This document shows positions 42,004-53,678 of a stretch of DNA of 64,000 nucleotides, one piece after another. Position 1 is the stretch's first letter; the number at the start of each line of letters is the position of its first letter. The notes under the pieces were generated by a model that did not search any database, was not told the origin of the DNA, and was given only the letters and a program-made list of their open reading frames with translations. Origin of the DNA: Planotetraspora mira (GTDB lineage Bacteria > Actinomycetota > Actinomycetes > Streptosporangiales > Streptosporangiaceae); assembly GCF_016863275.1 (NCBI RefSeq), contig NZ_BOOO01000038.1, forward strand, positions 62,001 to 126,000. The letters are read 5' to 3'. Position numbers and translations under genes: made by a program.

Positions 42004-42522
42004 ATGCCCAAGCCGATCCCCCTGCCGAGGCTCGCCTCAGTCCCCCCGGCGGACCCTCCGTACGACGACGAGCGCGGCCCGTACGCGGGCCCTCCGGCCA
42101 CGTACGGCTCGCTCGCCCTGGCCCGCGAGCCCCATGTGCACGGGGAGCACCCGGAGGACGGGGAGCACGGCACGGCCGGCGCACGTGGCGGGCTCATCGT
42201 CGCCCCGAGGGGATCGGCGCCGGACGAGCGGCGCCTGCGCGGCCTGGGCCAGGCGATGGCCGAGATCCTCTCCGGGCGCCGGCCGCCGGAGGCGGTCCAG
42301 AACCGGCTGTCGGAGCGGGCCTACCGCGGGCTGGTCAGAGCCGGGAAGATGATCGACACTCAGCGGCCGCCGATGGTCGGGCTGCCCCACGTGCAGCAGC
42401 CCGTCGAGGGGGTCGTCGAGATGTGCGTGCTCGTCCATTGCGGGGAGCGCAGCCGTGTGCTGGCCCTACGCCTCGAGCGCTTCGGCGTGCAGTGGCTGGT
42501 CACCGACTTCGAGACCGCCTGA
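42004..42522 (+). CDS. Rv3235-family (DUF6459-like) protein
   Basis: 172 residues. The N-terminal 60 are Pro-rich and disordered. The C-terminal domain has RRLRGLGQAMAEILSGRRPPE, a hydrophobic helix region and a closing strand set MCVLVHCGERSRVLALRLER, the pattern of the Rv3235 family usually encoded next to secA in actinobacteria. Function unknown. GGAG lies about 7 nt before ATG 42004. It converges on secA with a shared hairpin terminator. Confidence 0.72.
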   Translation: MPKPIPLPRLASVPPADPPYDDERGPYAGPPATYGSLALAREPHVHGEHPEDGEHGTAGARGGLIVAPRGSAPDERRLRGLGQAMAEILSGRRPPEAVQNRLSERAYRGLVRAGKMIDTQRPPMVGLPHVQQPVEGVVEMCVLVHCGERSRVLALRLERFGVQWLVTDFETA

Positions 42523-42559
42523 AGCCCTCCCGGGAGTCGTGGAGACCGTCCGGGAACGA

Positions 42560-42594
42560 CGAACCCCCGCCGGGACCTGCCCGGCGGGGGTTCG
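42560..42594. terminator. Bidirectional terminator between Rv3235-family gene and secA
   Basis: A perfect 15-bp stem, CGAACCCCCGCCGGG (42560-42574) with CCCGGCGGGGGTTCG (42580-42594), around a 5-nt loop, set midway between two convergent stop codons 82 bp apart. It would work in both directions. Confidence 0.88.
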
Positions 42595-42604
42595 TCGCAG
42601 TGCG

Positions 42605-45406
<2,802 letters not shown>

Positions 45407-45620
45407 TTTCGTGAGCTCCTCGCAGGTCTACCTCGGGGATCGGCCGGGGTGTGAGGACGAGATACTTCCCCGTTGCCATCGTAGGCCGTTCCATCACCAG
45501 ACACAGCCACCGGCAACCGGACGGAGCGGCGCGTCATCGGTCGCTTGTTTTCAACGGAAAAACGGCATCTCAGGTTCCCCCAATGTGCGGACCGAGACGT
45601 TCATCAGGTAGAAATCGGGT

Positions 45621-45884
45621 ATGGCAGAGAGCGCACATCAAGGCAGCCACGGCGGAAGCGCCAAGTCCTGGCTGGCGGTCACCGTGATCCTGATCGGCTT
45701 CACGGTCGGCGGGGTGGCCCTCACCATCGGTCCCGACTGGTTCCTCTTCTGGGTCGGCGTGGGAATCGTCGCGATCGGCGGGCTGCTCGCCCTGGCGTTC
45801 GACATCTTCTCCGACGTGATCGTCGACGCGCCCCGCGACATGCCGGCGCTGGAGCACCACTCGCCCTTCGAGCAACGGCACTGA
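45621..45884 (+). CDS. HGxxPAAW-like small membrane protein (87 aa)
   Basis: 87 residues. A short polar N terminus with the motif HGGSAKSW (compare HGxxPAAW), then two membrane helices (about 17-38, VTVILIGFTVGGVALTIG, and 42-62, FLFWVGVGIVAIGGLLAL). This layout is conserved in actinobacteria; the function is unknown. TAGAAA ends 6 nt before ATG with no Shine-Dalgarno, so the transcript may be leaderless. It is divergent from secA over 214 bp, a gap that otherwise holds only the two promoters. Confidence 0.75.
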   Translation: MAESAHQGSHGGSAKSWLAVTVILIGFTVGGVALTIGPDWFLFWVGVGIVAIGGLLALAFDIFSDVIVDAPRDMPALEHHSPFEQRH

Positions 45885-45952
45885 TCACCCGTCTCAAACG
45901 GCCGAAACCGCTGTAGGCGTTTTGTCGGTCACACCATCTAGCATCTCCAGGT

Positions 45953-47194
45953 GTGACCGACCTGACCGCCGACGAGGCCCGCCGCATCATCCTGCGAGCC
46001 CAGGGCTTCCTCGGCGCCGGCTCGCGGACAGGCGGGGTGCCCGCCATGCTCCGGCGGGTGGGCGCCGTCCAGCTTGACACCATCTCCGTGCTCGCCCGCT
46101 CGCACGAGCTGATCGCCTACGCGAGGCTCGGCGCCGTCGGCCGATCCGCGATCGAGCGGGCCTACTGGCACAACCCGGCGCGGGCCTTCGAATACTGGTG
46201 CCACGCCGCCTGCATCCTCCCGCTGGAGGACTGGCCCCTGTACGGCTTCCGCCGCCGGGCCTACCGTGATCGCCGGTTCCGCTGGCACGAGGTGCCGCCC
46301 ATCGTCGACAAGGTCCTCGAGCAGGTCCGCGCCGACGGCCCCCTCACCACCGGCGACATCGGCGGCGCTCGGATCGACCCGCGCGCCTCGGGCGCGACGG
46401 AGCCGGCCGGGTGGTGGGACTGGTCCGACACCAAGATCGCCATTGAGTTCCTGCTGGACATCGGCGAGGTCGTCTGCACCCGGCGGGTCGGCTGGCGACG
46501 GGTCTACGACCTGGCCGAACGGGTGATCCCCGAAGAGCTTCTCGCCGACGACCTGCCCGACGCGGAGGGTGTGACGGGCCTCACCCGGATCGCCGGGCGC
46601 GCCCTCGGCGTGGCGACCCGGGCCGACCTCGTCGACTTCACCCGGGTCAAGGGCAAGTACGCCGCGCTGCTGGACGACGCCCTCCTGAGCGGGGCCGCCG
46701 GCCTCGTGCCCGTGCACGTCGCGGGGTGGCCCTTACCGCGGGCCGGGCGTGGCGCGCCGACCTCGACCGCCGTCCCGAACGCCTGGGCCGACCCCGCCGC
46801 GCTGGAGTCCGAACCGCGGGGCCGCCACCGCACGACGCTGCTGTCCCCGTTCGACTCGCTCGTCTGGGAGCGTGCGCGCGCCGAGCGGATCTTCGGGCTG
46901 AACCACCGCCTGGAGGCCTACGTGCCGAAGGACAAGCGGATCCACGGCTACTTCGCGATGCCGGTGCTCGCCGGCGGCCGGATCATCGGCCGGGTCGACC
47001 CGGCGCGGGAGGGGACCACCCTGATCGCCCGCCAGGTGGGATTCGAGCCAGGTGGCAGCCCCGCCAAGACCGTCGCCGCGATGAGCGACGCCCTCTGGGA
47101 GGCGGCGAGCTGGGTGGGGTGCACGGACGTGCGAGTCGAGCGGGTGAGCTCACCCGCTCTCGAGGCGCCCCTGCGCGCCGAGCTGGCTAGGTGA
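45953..47194 (+). CDS. YcaQ-family winged-helix DNA glycosylase
   Basis: 413 residues. N-terminal LTADEARRIILRAQGFLG and RRVGAVQLDTISVLARSHE: Gln40 and Asp42 form the QxD catalytic pair of the HTH_42/YcaQ-AlkX glycosylases. Tandem winged-helix segments follow, with EYWCHAACILPLEDWPL and LLSPFDSLVWERARAERIFGLNHRLEAYVP, a hallmark of the family. These enzymes unhook interstrand crosslinks or excise bulky alkylated bases; some guard antibiotic producers. GTG start with TAGCAT ending 8 nt upstream (leaderless pattern). Its 3' end overlaps the convergent response-regulator gene by 8 bp. Confidence 0.9.
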   Translation: MTDLTADEARRIILRAQGFLGAGSRTGGVPAMLRRVGAVQLDTISVLARSHELIAYARLGAVGRSAIERAYWHNPARAFEYWCHAACILPLEDWPLYGFRRRAYRDRRFRWHEVPPIVDKVLEQVRADGPLTTGDIGGARIDPRASGATEPAGWWDWSDTKIAIEFLLDIGEVVCTRRVGWRRVYDLAERVIPEELLADDLPDAEGVTGLTRIAGRALGVATRADLVDFTRVKGKYAALLDDALLSGAAGLVPVHVAGWPLPRAGRGAPTSTAVPNAWADPAALESEPRGRHRTTLLSPFDSLVWERARAERIFGLNHRLEAYVPKDKRIHGYFAMPVLAGGRIIGRVDPAREGTTLIARQVGFEPGGSPAKTVAAMSDALWEAASWVGCTDVRVERVSSPALEAPLRAELAR

Positions 47195-47888
47195 TCTCCA
47201 GGAGACGCTCGCGCACGGCGTAGACGACCGCCTCCATGCGGGAGTGGAGCTGGAGCTTCTCGAGGATGTTGCGGACGTGGTTCTTCACCGTGTTCTCGGA
47301 GATGAACAGGTCCTTGGCGATCTCCCGGTTGTTCATGCCCTTGGCGACCAGCCGGAGGACCTCCATCTCCCGGTCGGTCAGCCGGGGCACCGGCAGCTGC
47401 GGCGGCCGCTCCGCCTCCTTGCGGCTCATGTTCGCGAACTCGCTGATCAGCTTGGCCGCCATCGCCGGGTTGATCAGCGACTGCCCCTCGTGCACGCCGC
47501 GAACCGCGTCGGGCACCTCGTCGATCTGGACATCCTTGAGCAGGTAACCGGTGGCGCCCGCCTTGATCGCCTCGAAGAGGTCCTCCTCCTCGTCGCTGAC
47601 CGTGAGCATGATGATCCGCGTGCTCGGCACGGACTCCTTGATGCTCCGGGTCGCCCCGATCCCGTCCTGCCGCGGCATGCGGACATCCATCAGGACGACG
47701 TCAGGCAGGAGACGATCGGCCATGCCGACCGCCTCCTGCCCGTCGCTCGCCTCGCCGACCACCTCGATGTCCGGCTCCGCGGCCAGGGCCAGCTCCAGGC
47801 TGCGACGGATCAGCGCATGATCGTCAACGATCATCACGCGGATCGGCTCACGACCGGATGCTCTGGCCGCCTCGTCGGGTCGGGTCAC
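47187..47888 (-). CDS. NarL/LuxR-family response regulator
   Basis: 233 residues from GTG 47888 with AAGGAGG 4 nt upstream. Receiver domain about 15-135: VMIVDDHALIRRSLELAL with the acidic pair, phospho-acceptor Asp68 in VVLMDVRMP, Lys in YLLKD. LuxR helix-turn-helix about 165-225: LTDREMEVLRLVAKGMNNREI and FISENTVKNHVRNILEKL. No partner histidine kinase is adjacent; the only kinase in the window is MtrB. It lies in the conserved block next to hpf, which its homologues might control (inference). Confidence 0.93.
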   Translation of the reverse strand: MTRPDEAARASGREPIRVMIVDDHALIRRSLELALAAEPDIEVVGEASDGQEAVGMADRLLPDVVLMDVRMPRQDGIGATRSIKESVPSTRIIMLTVSDEEEDLFEAIKAGATGYLLKDVQIDEVPDAVRGVHEGQSLINPAMAAKLISEFANMSRKEAERPPQLPVPRLTDREMEVLRLVAKGMNNREIAKDLFISENTVKNHVRNILEKLQLHSRMEAVVYAVRERLLEIT

Positions 47889-48016
47889 GGAACCTCCTTG
47901 CGGGGGCCAAGGACGCTGGATCGCCATCATTACACGGGTTTCGCGCTCAGTGCTGATCTTCGTCATGCCGGATGCGCAGATCCGTGGATTCCGCACGGGT
48001 GGTCTACGGGCGACGA

Positions 48017-48676
48017 CTAGCTCTCGATGAGCCTCAGCACGCCGTAGTCGTAGCCTCGCCGCCGGTAGACGACGCTGGGCTGGCCGCCTTCCTTGTCGCG
48101 GAACAGATAGAAGTCATGGCCGACGAGTTCCATCTCCAGGAGCGCCTGCTCGATCGTCATGGGATCGGCCTCGTGGAACTTCTCACGGACGACGAGCGGC
48201 CCGTCGCCGTCCATCTCGATGGGAACGACCGCCTCGGCGGGGCTGCGCCGCTCCTGCGCGTACTCGACTCGGGCCGGCGGCTCCGTTCGACTGAGCGCCT
48301 CGGCCGCTTCCAGTCCCCCTTCGCCCATGAAGGCCGTGATCTCGGCCAGCGACGGCGGGCAGTTCTTGCCATGGTGGATCTTGCGCCGGTCGCCGAGCCT
48401 GCGGAGGCGCTCGACCAGCTTCCCGAGCGCGATGTCCAGTGCGGCGAATCGGTCATCCGCATCCGCTTCCGCGCGGATTGCCGGACCACGCGAGTGGATG
48501 GTCAGCTCCACCCGTTCTCTTTGTCCACTGACGCGGTTGCCGGCCTCCTTGGAGACCTCGACATCCACGCGTATCAGCTTGTTGTTCAGTCGCTCGATCC
48601 TGGCCAGCTTGGTAGTCGCATGATCGCGGAATCGGTCACTCACTTGCGTGTGCCGTCCCTTGACGATGATGTCCAC
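48017..48676 (-). CDS. hpf: Ribosome hibernation-promoting factor, long form
   Basis: 219 residues. The N-terminal S30AE/YfiA domain (about 1-100) has MDIIVKGRHTQVSDRFRDHA and RVDVEVSKEAGN. A linker precedes the C-terminal dimerisation domain (about 155-219), VVREKFHEADPMTIEQALLEM and GHDFYLFRDKEGGQPSVVYRR, that joins two 70S ribosomes into inactive 100S particles. The GTG start follows GAAGGGGGG. The unusually long 640-bp upstream gap may hold stress-responsive promoters. Confidence 0.95.
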   Translation of the reverse strand: MDIIVKGRHTQVSDRFRDHATTKLARIERLNNKLIRVDVEVSKEAGNRVSGQRERVELTIHSRGPAIRAEADADDRFAALDIALGKLVERLRRLGDRRKIHHGKNCPPSLAEITAFMGEGGLEAAEALSRTEPPARVEYAQERRSPAEAVVPIEMDGDGPLVVREKFHEADPMTIEQALLEMELVGHDFYLFRDKEGGQPSVVYRRRGYDYGVLRLIES

Positions 48677-49314
48677 ACAAAGCCCCCCTTCGCATATCGA
48701 CTGTGGCTCTGCGGCACCCGTCCGTCCGACCTGGTCTTCGTCCCCACATCCGCCTGCTGAGGGGTTCGCAGCTCAGTTGCCACTACTGCCCTTCTCCTCT
48801 TGCGGGGGACATCTGGACCCCCGGGAAGGCAGGACTTACCTCTAAGCCGCACCGTGATCAGTCGACCAAGAGTCGCCTTACGTGGACCGTTTCGCCTGCG
48901 GCTGGCATCGGCTAGCCAGACCGATCCCCTGACGGGGAGAGGCCCGGTGCAACCACGGACCCGGACGGGTGCCATGTCTGCACGCTAGTCCCTAGCGGCC
49001 CGAATGTCAGCCAGGAGATCCGCGAAACGATCACTGCCCGTGATGTCGCTGCGCGCCGACGCACCGCCGGAGACGATCACGGGATCGTGGAATCCCCGCG
49101 CGCGGCGCGCTCCGTCATCCAGGTGAGCTGGCCGGACCTCCGGGGCGGGTCACACAGGTATGTCCTGGCGGTCAGCATGAGAATTGGCCAACCTTTACTC
49201 TCCGTTACAAAGAGAGACTTGACGGTCCCGGCGTGTCGCGGTTCGCTCCGGCCGTAAGCCGTCGGGCGGCATGTCGGACGCCATGGGGTGAACGCATGAC
49301 GTCCGGCGGACGGA
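48677..49314. other. Long intergenic/leader region upstream of hpf
   Basis: 638 bp with no credible gene. It holds several hairpin-capable elements: GGGGG-N9-CCCCC at 48804-48822 and the perfect inverted repeat CGCTAG-TCC-CTAGCG at 48983-48997. An AT-rich patch near 49186-49220 (CCTTTACTCTCCGTTACAAA on the plus strand) is a likely promoter area for the minus strand. I recognise no riboswitch class. The length suggests a structured 5' leader or several promoters for hpf. Confidence 0.45.
48983..48997. promoter_or_regulatory. Inverted repeat CGCTAG-TCC-CTAGCG upstream of hpf
   Basis: A perfect 6-3-6 inverted repeat about 310 nt upstream of the hpf start. Size and symmetry suit a dimeric regulator site or a small RNA hairpin in the leader; nothing identifies the binding protein. 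Confidence 0.35.
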
Positions 49315-50046
49315 TCAGCGTCGGGGCGCCGCCGTACGACCGGTTCCTGACGGCCGATTGGAGGTCGCCGACCGCCGGGAGGTCGCCGCGACCGTGATCG
49401 CCAGAGCGGCGGGAGCGCCGGCGGCGCTGAGCACCCGCGCGGCCTCGGCCAGCGTCGCGCCCGTCGTGACGATGTCGTCGACCAGTAGGACGCGGGCGTG
49501 CCCGAGCGGGCCGAGGCCGCCGCCCACGACGCCGAAGGCTCCCGACAGGTTCCGGGCGCGCTGGGCGGACCCGAGCCCGGCCTGGTCGGCCACCCGCCTC
49601 TCCTGCCTCAGCACCGGTGTCACGGTCGCCCGGAGGCCACTTTCACGGAGACGGGCCGCGGCCGCGGAGGCGAGCGCCCGTACAGGGTCGTGCCCGCGCC
49701 TACGTGAGGCCGCTCGCGCACTGGGGACCGGAACCAGTGCCATCGGGCCCCTCCCCCCGCCGACGGCCGCCAGGGCCGCTACGGCCACGGCGGCGAGGCT
49801 CGTCCCCAGCACCGGCGCGAGAGCCGTACGGCCGCGCTCCTTGTAGGCGAGCACCATGCGCCGGGCCGCGCCGTCGTAGCCCGTCGCCGACCAGCACGGC
49901 GGCAGACCGGGCGGCGCCGGCTCAGGAGAGCGGGCGGCGGGAGCCCTGACAAGCTCAGCGATGCACGAACGGCACGCCGTGGACCCCGCTTCGCCGCAAC
50001 CGGCGCAGCGGGCGGGAAGGATCAGGTCGACGAGCGCCGCGAGCAC
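49315..50046 (-). CDS. comF: ComF-family phosphoribosyltransferase-like protein
   Basis: 243 residues. N-terminal zinc-ribbon CAGCGEAGSTACRSC, then a type I phosphoribosyltransferase fold with the PRPP loop ARVLLVDDIVTTGATLAEAARVL and RRRGHDPVRALA. ComF proteins take part in DNA uptake in naturally competent bacteria; in actinobacteria the role is unclear. The C-terminal 20 residues are Ser/Arg/Thr-rich. It follows lpqB in the conserved order, with a 72-bp gap. Confidence 0.9.
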   Translation of the reverse strand: MLAALVDLILPARCAGCGEAGSTACRSCIAELVRAPAARSPEPAPPGLPPCWSATGYDGAARRMVLAYKERGRTALAPVLGTSLAAVAVAALAAVGGGRGPMALVPVPSARAASRRRGHDPVRALASAAAARLRESGLRATVTPVLRQERRVADQAGLGSAQRARNLSGAFGVVGGGLGPLGHARVLLVDDIVTTGATLAEAARVLSAAGAPAALAITVAATSRRSATSNRPSGTGRTAAPRR

Positions 50047-50118
50047 GGGGTCACCCTGCCAGCCGCCACCGACAGACTCGGCGCGGCCCCGCGGACGGCC
50101 ACGGCCACCGGCCTGGGC

Positions 50119-51921
50119 TCAGCCGAGGGGATAGACCGGATCGGTGGCGCCGTTCTTCGCGATGACGCCCCAGGCCTTCTTGTCGACGTTGTAGGTCCGG
50201 ACCTCGCCATCGGAGCCGGCCAGCACGTGGTCAGGCGGCGCACCGACGATGGACCCGATCTCGGCCTGCGCGTCCAGCTTGATCGCGGCGTCGGGGACCT
50301 CCATGCCCTCCATGACCGACCACGTGGACAACTCCTGGCCGCCCTTCCCCTTGGAGAGCACGAGCAGGCTCGCCGCGTCCTGCCAGGCGATGTCCACGAT
50401 GTCCTGGTCGGTGCGGGCATCGAGCCTCTGGACGTTGGTGATCGTGGCCTCGCCTCCGGACCTGACGATCGTCCCGATCTCGACTGCTTCGCCGTTGGCG
50501 TCCTGTGTGATCGCCGCGACGCGGGCGCCGTCGCGGGACACGCGAAGCGCCAGGACGCGGCTTTCCGCCAGTCCCTTGCCGATGACGGTGACGCGACCGG
50601 CCTGGCCCGAGATCGCCCGCCAGATCTGCGTCTCGTGGTCGCCGACCCGTTCCGCCGTCCAGACGGCGCCGTATCGGTCCCATGAGGGCGGAGTCAGATC
50701 CTCGGTCTTGCCCTCGATCCATCGTTGCCACTGACCGCCGACCGCGGTGCTGGTCACCCAGATCCCCTCGTCGCCGACGAGCGCGGCGACCTGGGGCGGG
50801 GAGTCCACGGACACCGCCGGCTTGTCGAAGCTCGCACCCTGCGCGCCCGCCGCCCCGCCCACCGGTTCGCCGCCCTTCTCCTTCGCCCGGAACAGCTTCC
50901 CGTCCTGCATGTAGTACTGCTGCGGCTGGGACGGCAGGACATTGGGGTCGAACCGCGAGTAGTCCCGGGGGTTGAACCGAAGGGGTGTTCCCCGGAAAGG
51001 CTCCCCGTCGACCCGGATCTCGACGGTCCTGCCCGTGACCAGGTCGCCCAGCGTCCACGTGAGCTGTGCCTTCATCGCCTCGATGCGGTCATCGGGGACC
51101 GACTCCACCGGGGACGTGAAGTCGACCACGACCGTGTCCCCCTCGACGGTGATCTGATTGAGATCGGTCCCGTCGGGGAAGGCGCTGGTGACGGAGTCCC
51201 TTATCGAGGCCGTCGGACCGGCGAGCAGCCTGCGGACCAGCGTCTCCGGCACGCCGGTGCCGGGGTTGATCGGCACCCACACACGGTCGACGACGAGCCC
51301 CACCGCCTGGGTGGCAGGAGGGTAGTAGAGGTCGACCTGCCGGTAGTCGCGCTTGAGGTCGTCGGTCGACAGCAGTCGGGCGTCGGGCGGCGCCTCGATC
51401 CGCCACTGCGCACCGCTCGCCCTGGCCAGGGTGAACTGCTGGGCGACCACCCCCGAGGCCGGCGTGTACCGCCCCTCGGAGTCGATGGTGGCCACCGCCG
51501 TGCCCTTGAGGGTGACCGTCGTGTCCTTGGCGTCCTTGAGGTCCTGGCCCGACAGGCCCTCCGGCACGAGCTTGGTCTCGAAGACCGTCGTCTGCCGCCA
51601 GGGGTTCCACTTCTGGGCGGCCGTTTCCGTGAGGTACTGCCGCGCGACGGCGAGCGTCGGGTCGTCGAAACTGGCCATCGCGGCCTGGAAGCCCTTGACG
51701 ATGTCCTCAGGAGAGGCGTCCTTGCGGGGCGGCGTCGCGATCATGCGGACGTACGGCTGGTTGAGCGTGTCCCTGCTGTTGTCCTCTTCCGCGGCACGTG
51801 GGCTGCCGGTCGTGGGCACGACGGCGCACGCGTTGGCCGCGGCGACCACGACGAGGGCCATCGCCGCGAAGGCCGTGCCCCGGCCGCGCCGCCCTCGGGA
51901 TCGGGTGCCGTCAGTCCACAT
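50119..51921 (-). CDS. lpqB: MtrAB-associated lipoprotein LpqB
   Basis: 600 residues. Signal peptide with lipobox ANAC (Cys32). A GerMN-like domain (about 170-290; AVGLVVDRVWVPINPGTG, PDGTDLNQITVEGDTVVVDF) precedes a C-terminal beta-propeller-like LpqB domain. It interacts with the sensor part of MtrB in mycobacteria and tunes MtrA phosphorylation. ATG 51921 overlaps the mtrB stop by 11 bp, so the two genes are translationally coupled. The open frame extends upstream but lies inside mtrB. Confidence 0.95.
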   Translation of the reverse strand: MWTDGTRSRGRRGRGTAFAAMALVVVAAANACAVVPTTGSPRAAEEDNSRDTLNQPYVRMIATPPRKDASPEDIVKGFQAAMASFDDPTLAVARQYLTETAAQKWNPWRQTTVFETKLVPEGLSGQDLKDAKDTTVTLKGTAVATIDSEGRYTPASGVVAQQFTLARASGAQWRIEAPPDARLLSTDDLKRDYRQVDLYYPPATQAVGLVVDRVWVPINPGTGVPETLVRRLLAGPTASIRDSVTSAFPDGTDLNQITVEGDTVVVDFTSPVESVPDDRIEAMKAQLTWTLGDLVTGRTVEIRVDGEPFRGTPLRFNPRDYSRFDPNVLPSQPQQYYMQDGKLFRAKEKGGEPVGGAAGAQGASFDKPAVSVDSPPQVAALVGDEGIWVTSTAVGGQWQRWIEGKTEDLTPPSWDRYGAVWTAERVGDHETQIWRAISGQAGRVTVIGKGLAESRVLALRVSRDGARVAAITQDANGEAVEIGTIVRSGGEATITNVQRLDARTDQDIVDIAWQDAASLLVLSKGKGGQELSTWSVMEGMEVPDAAIKLDAQAEIGSIVGAPPDHVLAGSDGEVRTYNVDKKAWGVIAKNGATDPVYPLG

Positions 51922-53662
51922 CGAAACCGCCCGCGTCGGCGTTCTCGAGCGACCGCGCGCCGACCTCCGCGACCGCCGGGGACATGACCGGGGTGACATG
52001 ACCGCGCCACGCGCGCCGGATCTCGACCTCGGGCGGCACCAGCGGGAGCGGGGAGCCGCGCAGGTCGGAACCCGCCAGCCGCGGCAGCGACAACCGGAAC
52101 TGCGTCCCCTCCCCCGGCGACCCCCAGGCCTGGAGCCATCCGCCGTGCAACATCGCGTCCTCACGGGAGATCGCCAGACCGAGTCCGGTGCCGCCGATCG
52201 TGCGCGCACGTGACGGGTCGCCCCGCCAGAAGCGGTCGAAGACCAGGTTCTCCTCTCCCGGTTTCAGCCCGACGCCGTGATCGCGTACGGCCACGGCCAC
52301 CGCGTCCCGGTCGGCTCCGAGAGTGACGACGATGTCCCTGCCCTCGCCGTGCTCGATGGCGTTGAACAGCAGGTTGCGCAGGATGCGCTCCACCCTGCGG
52401 CTGTCCACCTCGGCCATGCAGTGCTCACTGGGAAGCCTGAGCTCGAACCTGGTGGCCTGCCGCTCGGCGAGCGCCTCGGAGTCGCCGACCGCGCGCAGGA
52501 CGACGTCGCGCATGTCGACGGACTCGACGTCGAGGGTGGCCGCGCCCGCGTCGTACCTGCTGATCTCGAGCAGGTCGGCGAGCATCGACTCGAAACGCTC
52601 GAGTTGGTTCTGCATGAGCTCGGCCGACCGGGCGGCCGCCGGATCGAAGTCCTCCCTGCTCTCGTAGAGCAGGTCGGCGGCCATCCGCACGGTGGTCAAC
52701 GGGGTGCGCAGTTCGTGGGACACGTCGGAGACGAACTGCCGCTGGACCTGGGACAACTCCTCGAGCTGATGGATCTTCACGGCCAGGTTGGACGCCATCT
52801 CGTTGAAGGACGTGGCCAGCCGCGCGAGGTCGTCTTCTCCCCGGACCTTGAGCCGCTCCTCCAGCCGTCCGGCCGCGAGGCGCTCCGCCGCCTGGCGGGC
52901 GAGCCGTACCGGGGTGACCACCTGGCGGGTGACCAGGTAGGCGATCGCGGCGAGGAGCATGACGAGCGCGACACCCACGCCGATCAACACCCGCTGCACC
53001 GCGAGCAGCGTCGTCTCCTCCGCGCCGAGCGGGAACAGGTGGTAGATCTCGTAGGTGCCGTTGACCCTGCCCCCGATGGCGAGGCCGCTCTCGGGTGACT
53101 TCGTCCCCAGGTAGCGCAGGGTCACCGGCTGGGTGAAGAGGACGCCCTCCTCGCTCGCCTGGACCTTGGCCCGCAACCTCGCGGGGATGCTCCCGTAATC
53201 GATCTTCCCTGAGGCCCGGCCGTCGCCGATGCCGCCCTCGTTGAAGACGACCACGTCGTAGCGGCCGCCGGATCTCTCCGTGAGGGCCGAGACGGCGGCG
53301 TCGACCGGATTGGCGACCTGGCCGCCCGACCCGCCCTCCGGAGACGCGTCGGCCACCTCGGCGGACTGGGGAGCCAGGTATCCGCTCGCCGTGGCGATGT
53401 TGGCCCTCGACTCCTCCACCGCCGCCAGTTCGCGGCTCTTGAGGACAGACGTCGCGATCGACTGCATGAGGAACACGCCGAGCACCGCCACCACGGCCAT
53501 CGAGATGACCAGCGTGCTCGTGACCACCCTCAACTGGAGCGAGCGTCGCCAGACGCGCCGCACCCTCCCGGCGGCACGCCGGGCGCGCCTGCGGACCCCC
53601 CGCGCTATCTGGCGCAGGGTCCTGCGGCGAGGCTTCTTCTTCGCCGGGGCCGGGGCGGGCAT
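51911..53662 (-). CDS. mtrB: Sensor histidine kinase MtrB
   Basis: 583 residues. Basic N-terminal tail (1-40), TM1 about 45-68, extracytoplasmic sensor region about 70-210, TM2 about 225-245, HAMP domain, dimerisation/phospho-acceptor domain with His316 in QRQFVSDVSHELRTPL, and HATPase with LLFNAIEHGEGRDIVVTL (N box) and IGGTGLGLAISREDAML (G2 box). It phosphorylates MtrA in response to cell-wall or osmotic cues. It starts 16 nt after mtrA ends and forms the mtrA-mtrB-lpqB operon. Confidence 0.97.
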   Translation of the reverse strand: MPAPAPAKKKPRRRTLRQIARGVRRRARRAAGRVRRVWRRSLQLRVVTSTLVISMAVVAVLGVFLMQSIATSVLKSRELAAVEESRANIATASGYLAPQSAEVADASPEGGSGGQVANPVDAAVSALTERSGGRYDVVVFNEGGIGDGRASGKIDYGSIPARLRAKVQASEEGVLFTQPVTLRYLGTKSPESGLAIGGRVNGTYEIYHLFPLGAEETTLLAVQRVLIGVGVALVMLLAAIAYLVTRQVVTPVRLARQAAERLAAGRLEERLKVRGEDDLARLATSFNEMASNLAVKIHQLEELSQVQRQFVSDVSHELRTPLTTVRMAADLLYESREDFDPAAARSAELMQNQLERFESMLADLLEISRYDAGAATLDVESVDMRDVVLRAVGDSEALAERQATRFELRLPSEHCMAEVDSRRVERILRNLLFNAIEHGEGRDIVVTLGADRDAVAVAVRDHGVGLKPGEENLVFDRFWRGDPSRARTIGGTGLGLAISREDAMLHGGWLQAWGSPGEGTQFRLSLPRLAGSDLRGSPLPLVPPEVEIRRAWRGHVTPVMSPAVAEVGARSLENADAGGFDVD

Positions 53663-53678
53663 CGTCGGAGCCCGGGCG

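Noticed and set aside
47187-47194. Sequencing error causing the 8-bp convergent overlap of YcaQ and response-regulator genes
   Set aside because: Both C termini look natural for their families; short tail-to-tail overlaps are common in compact genomes.
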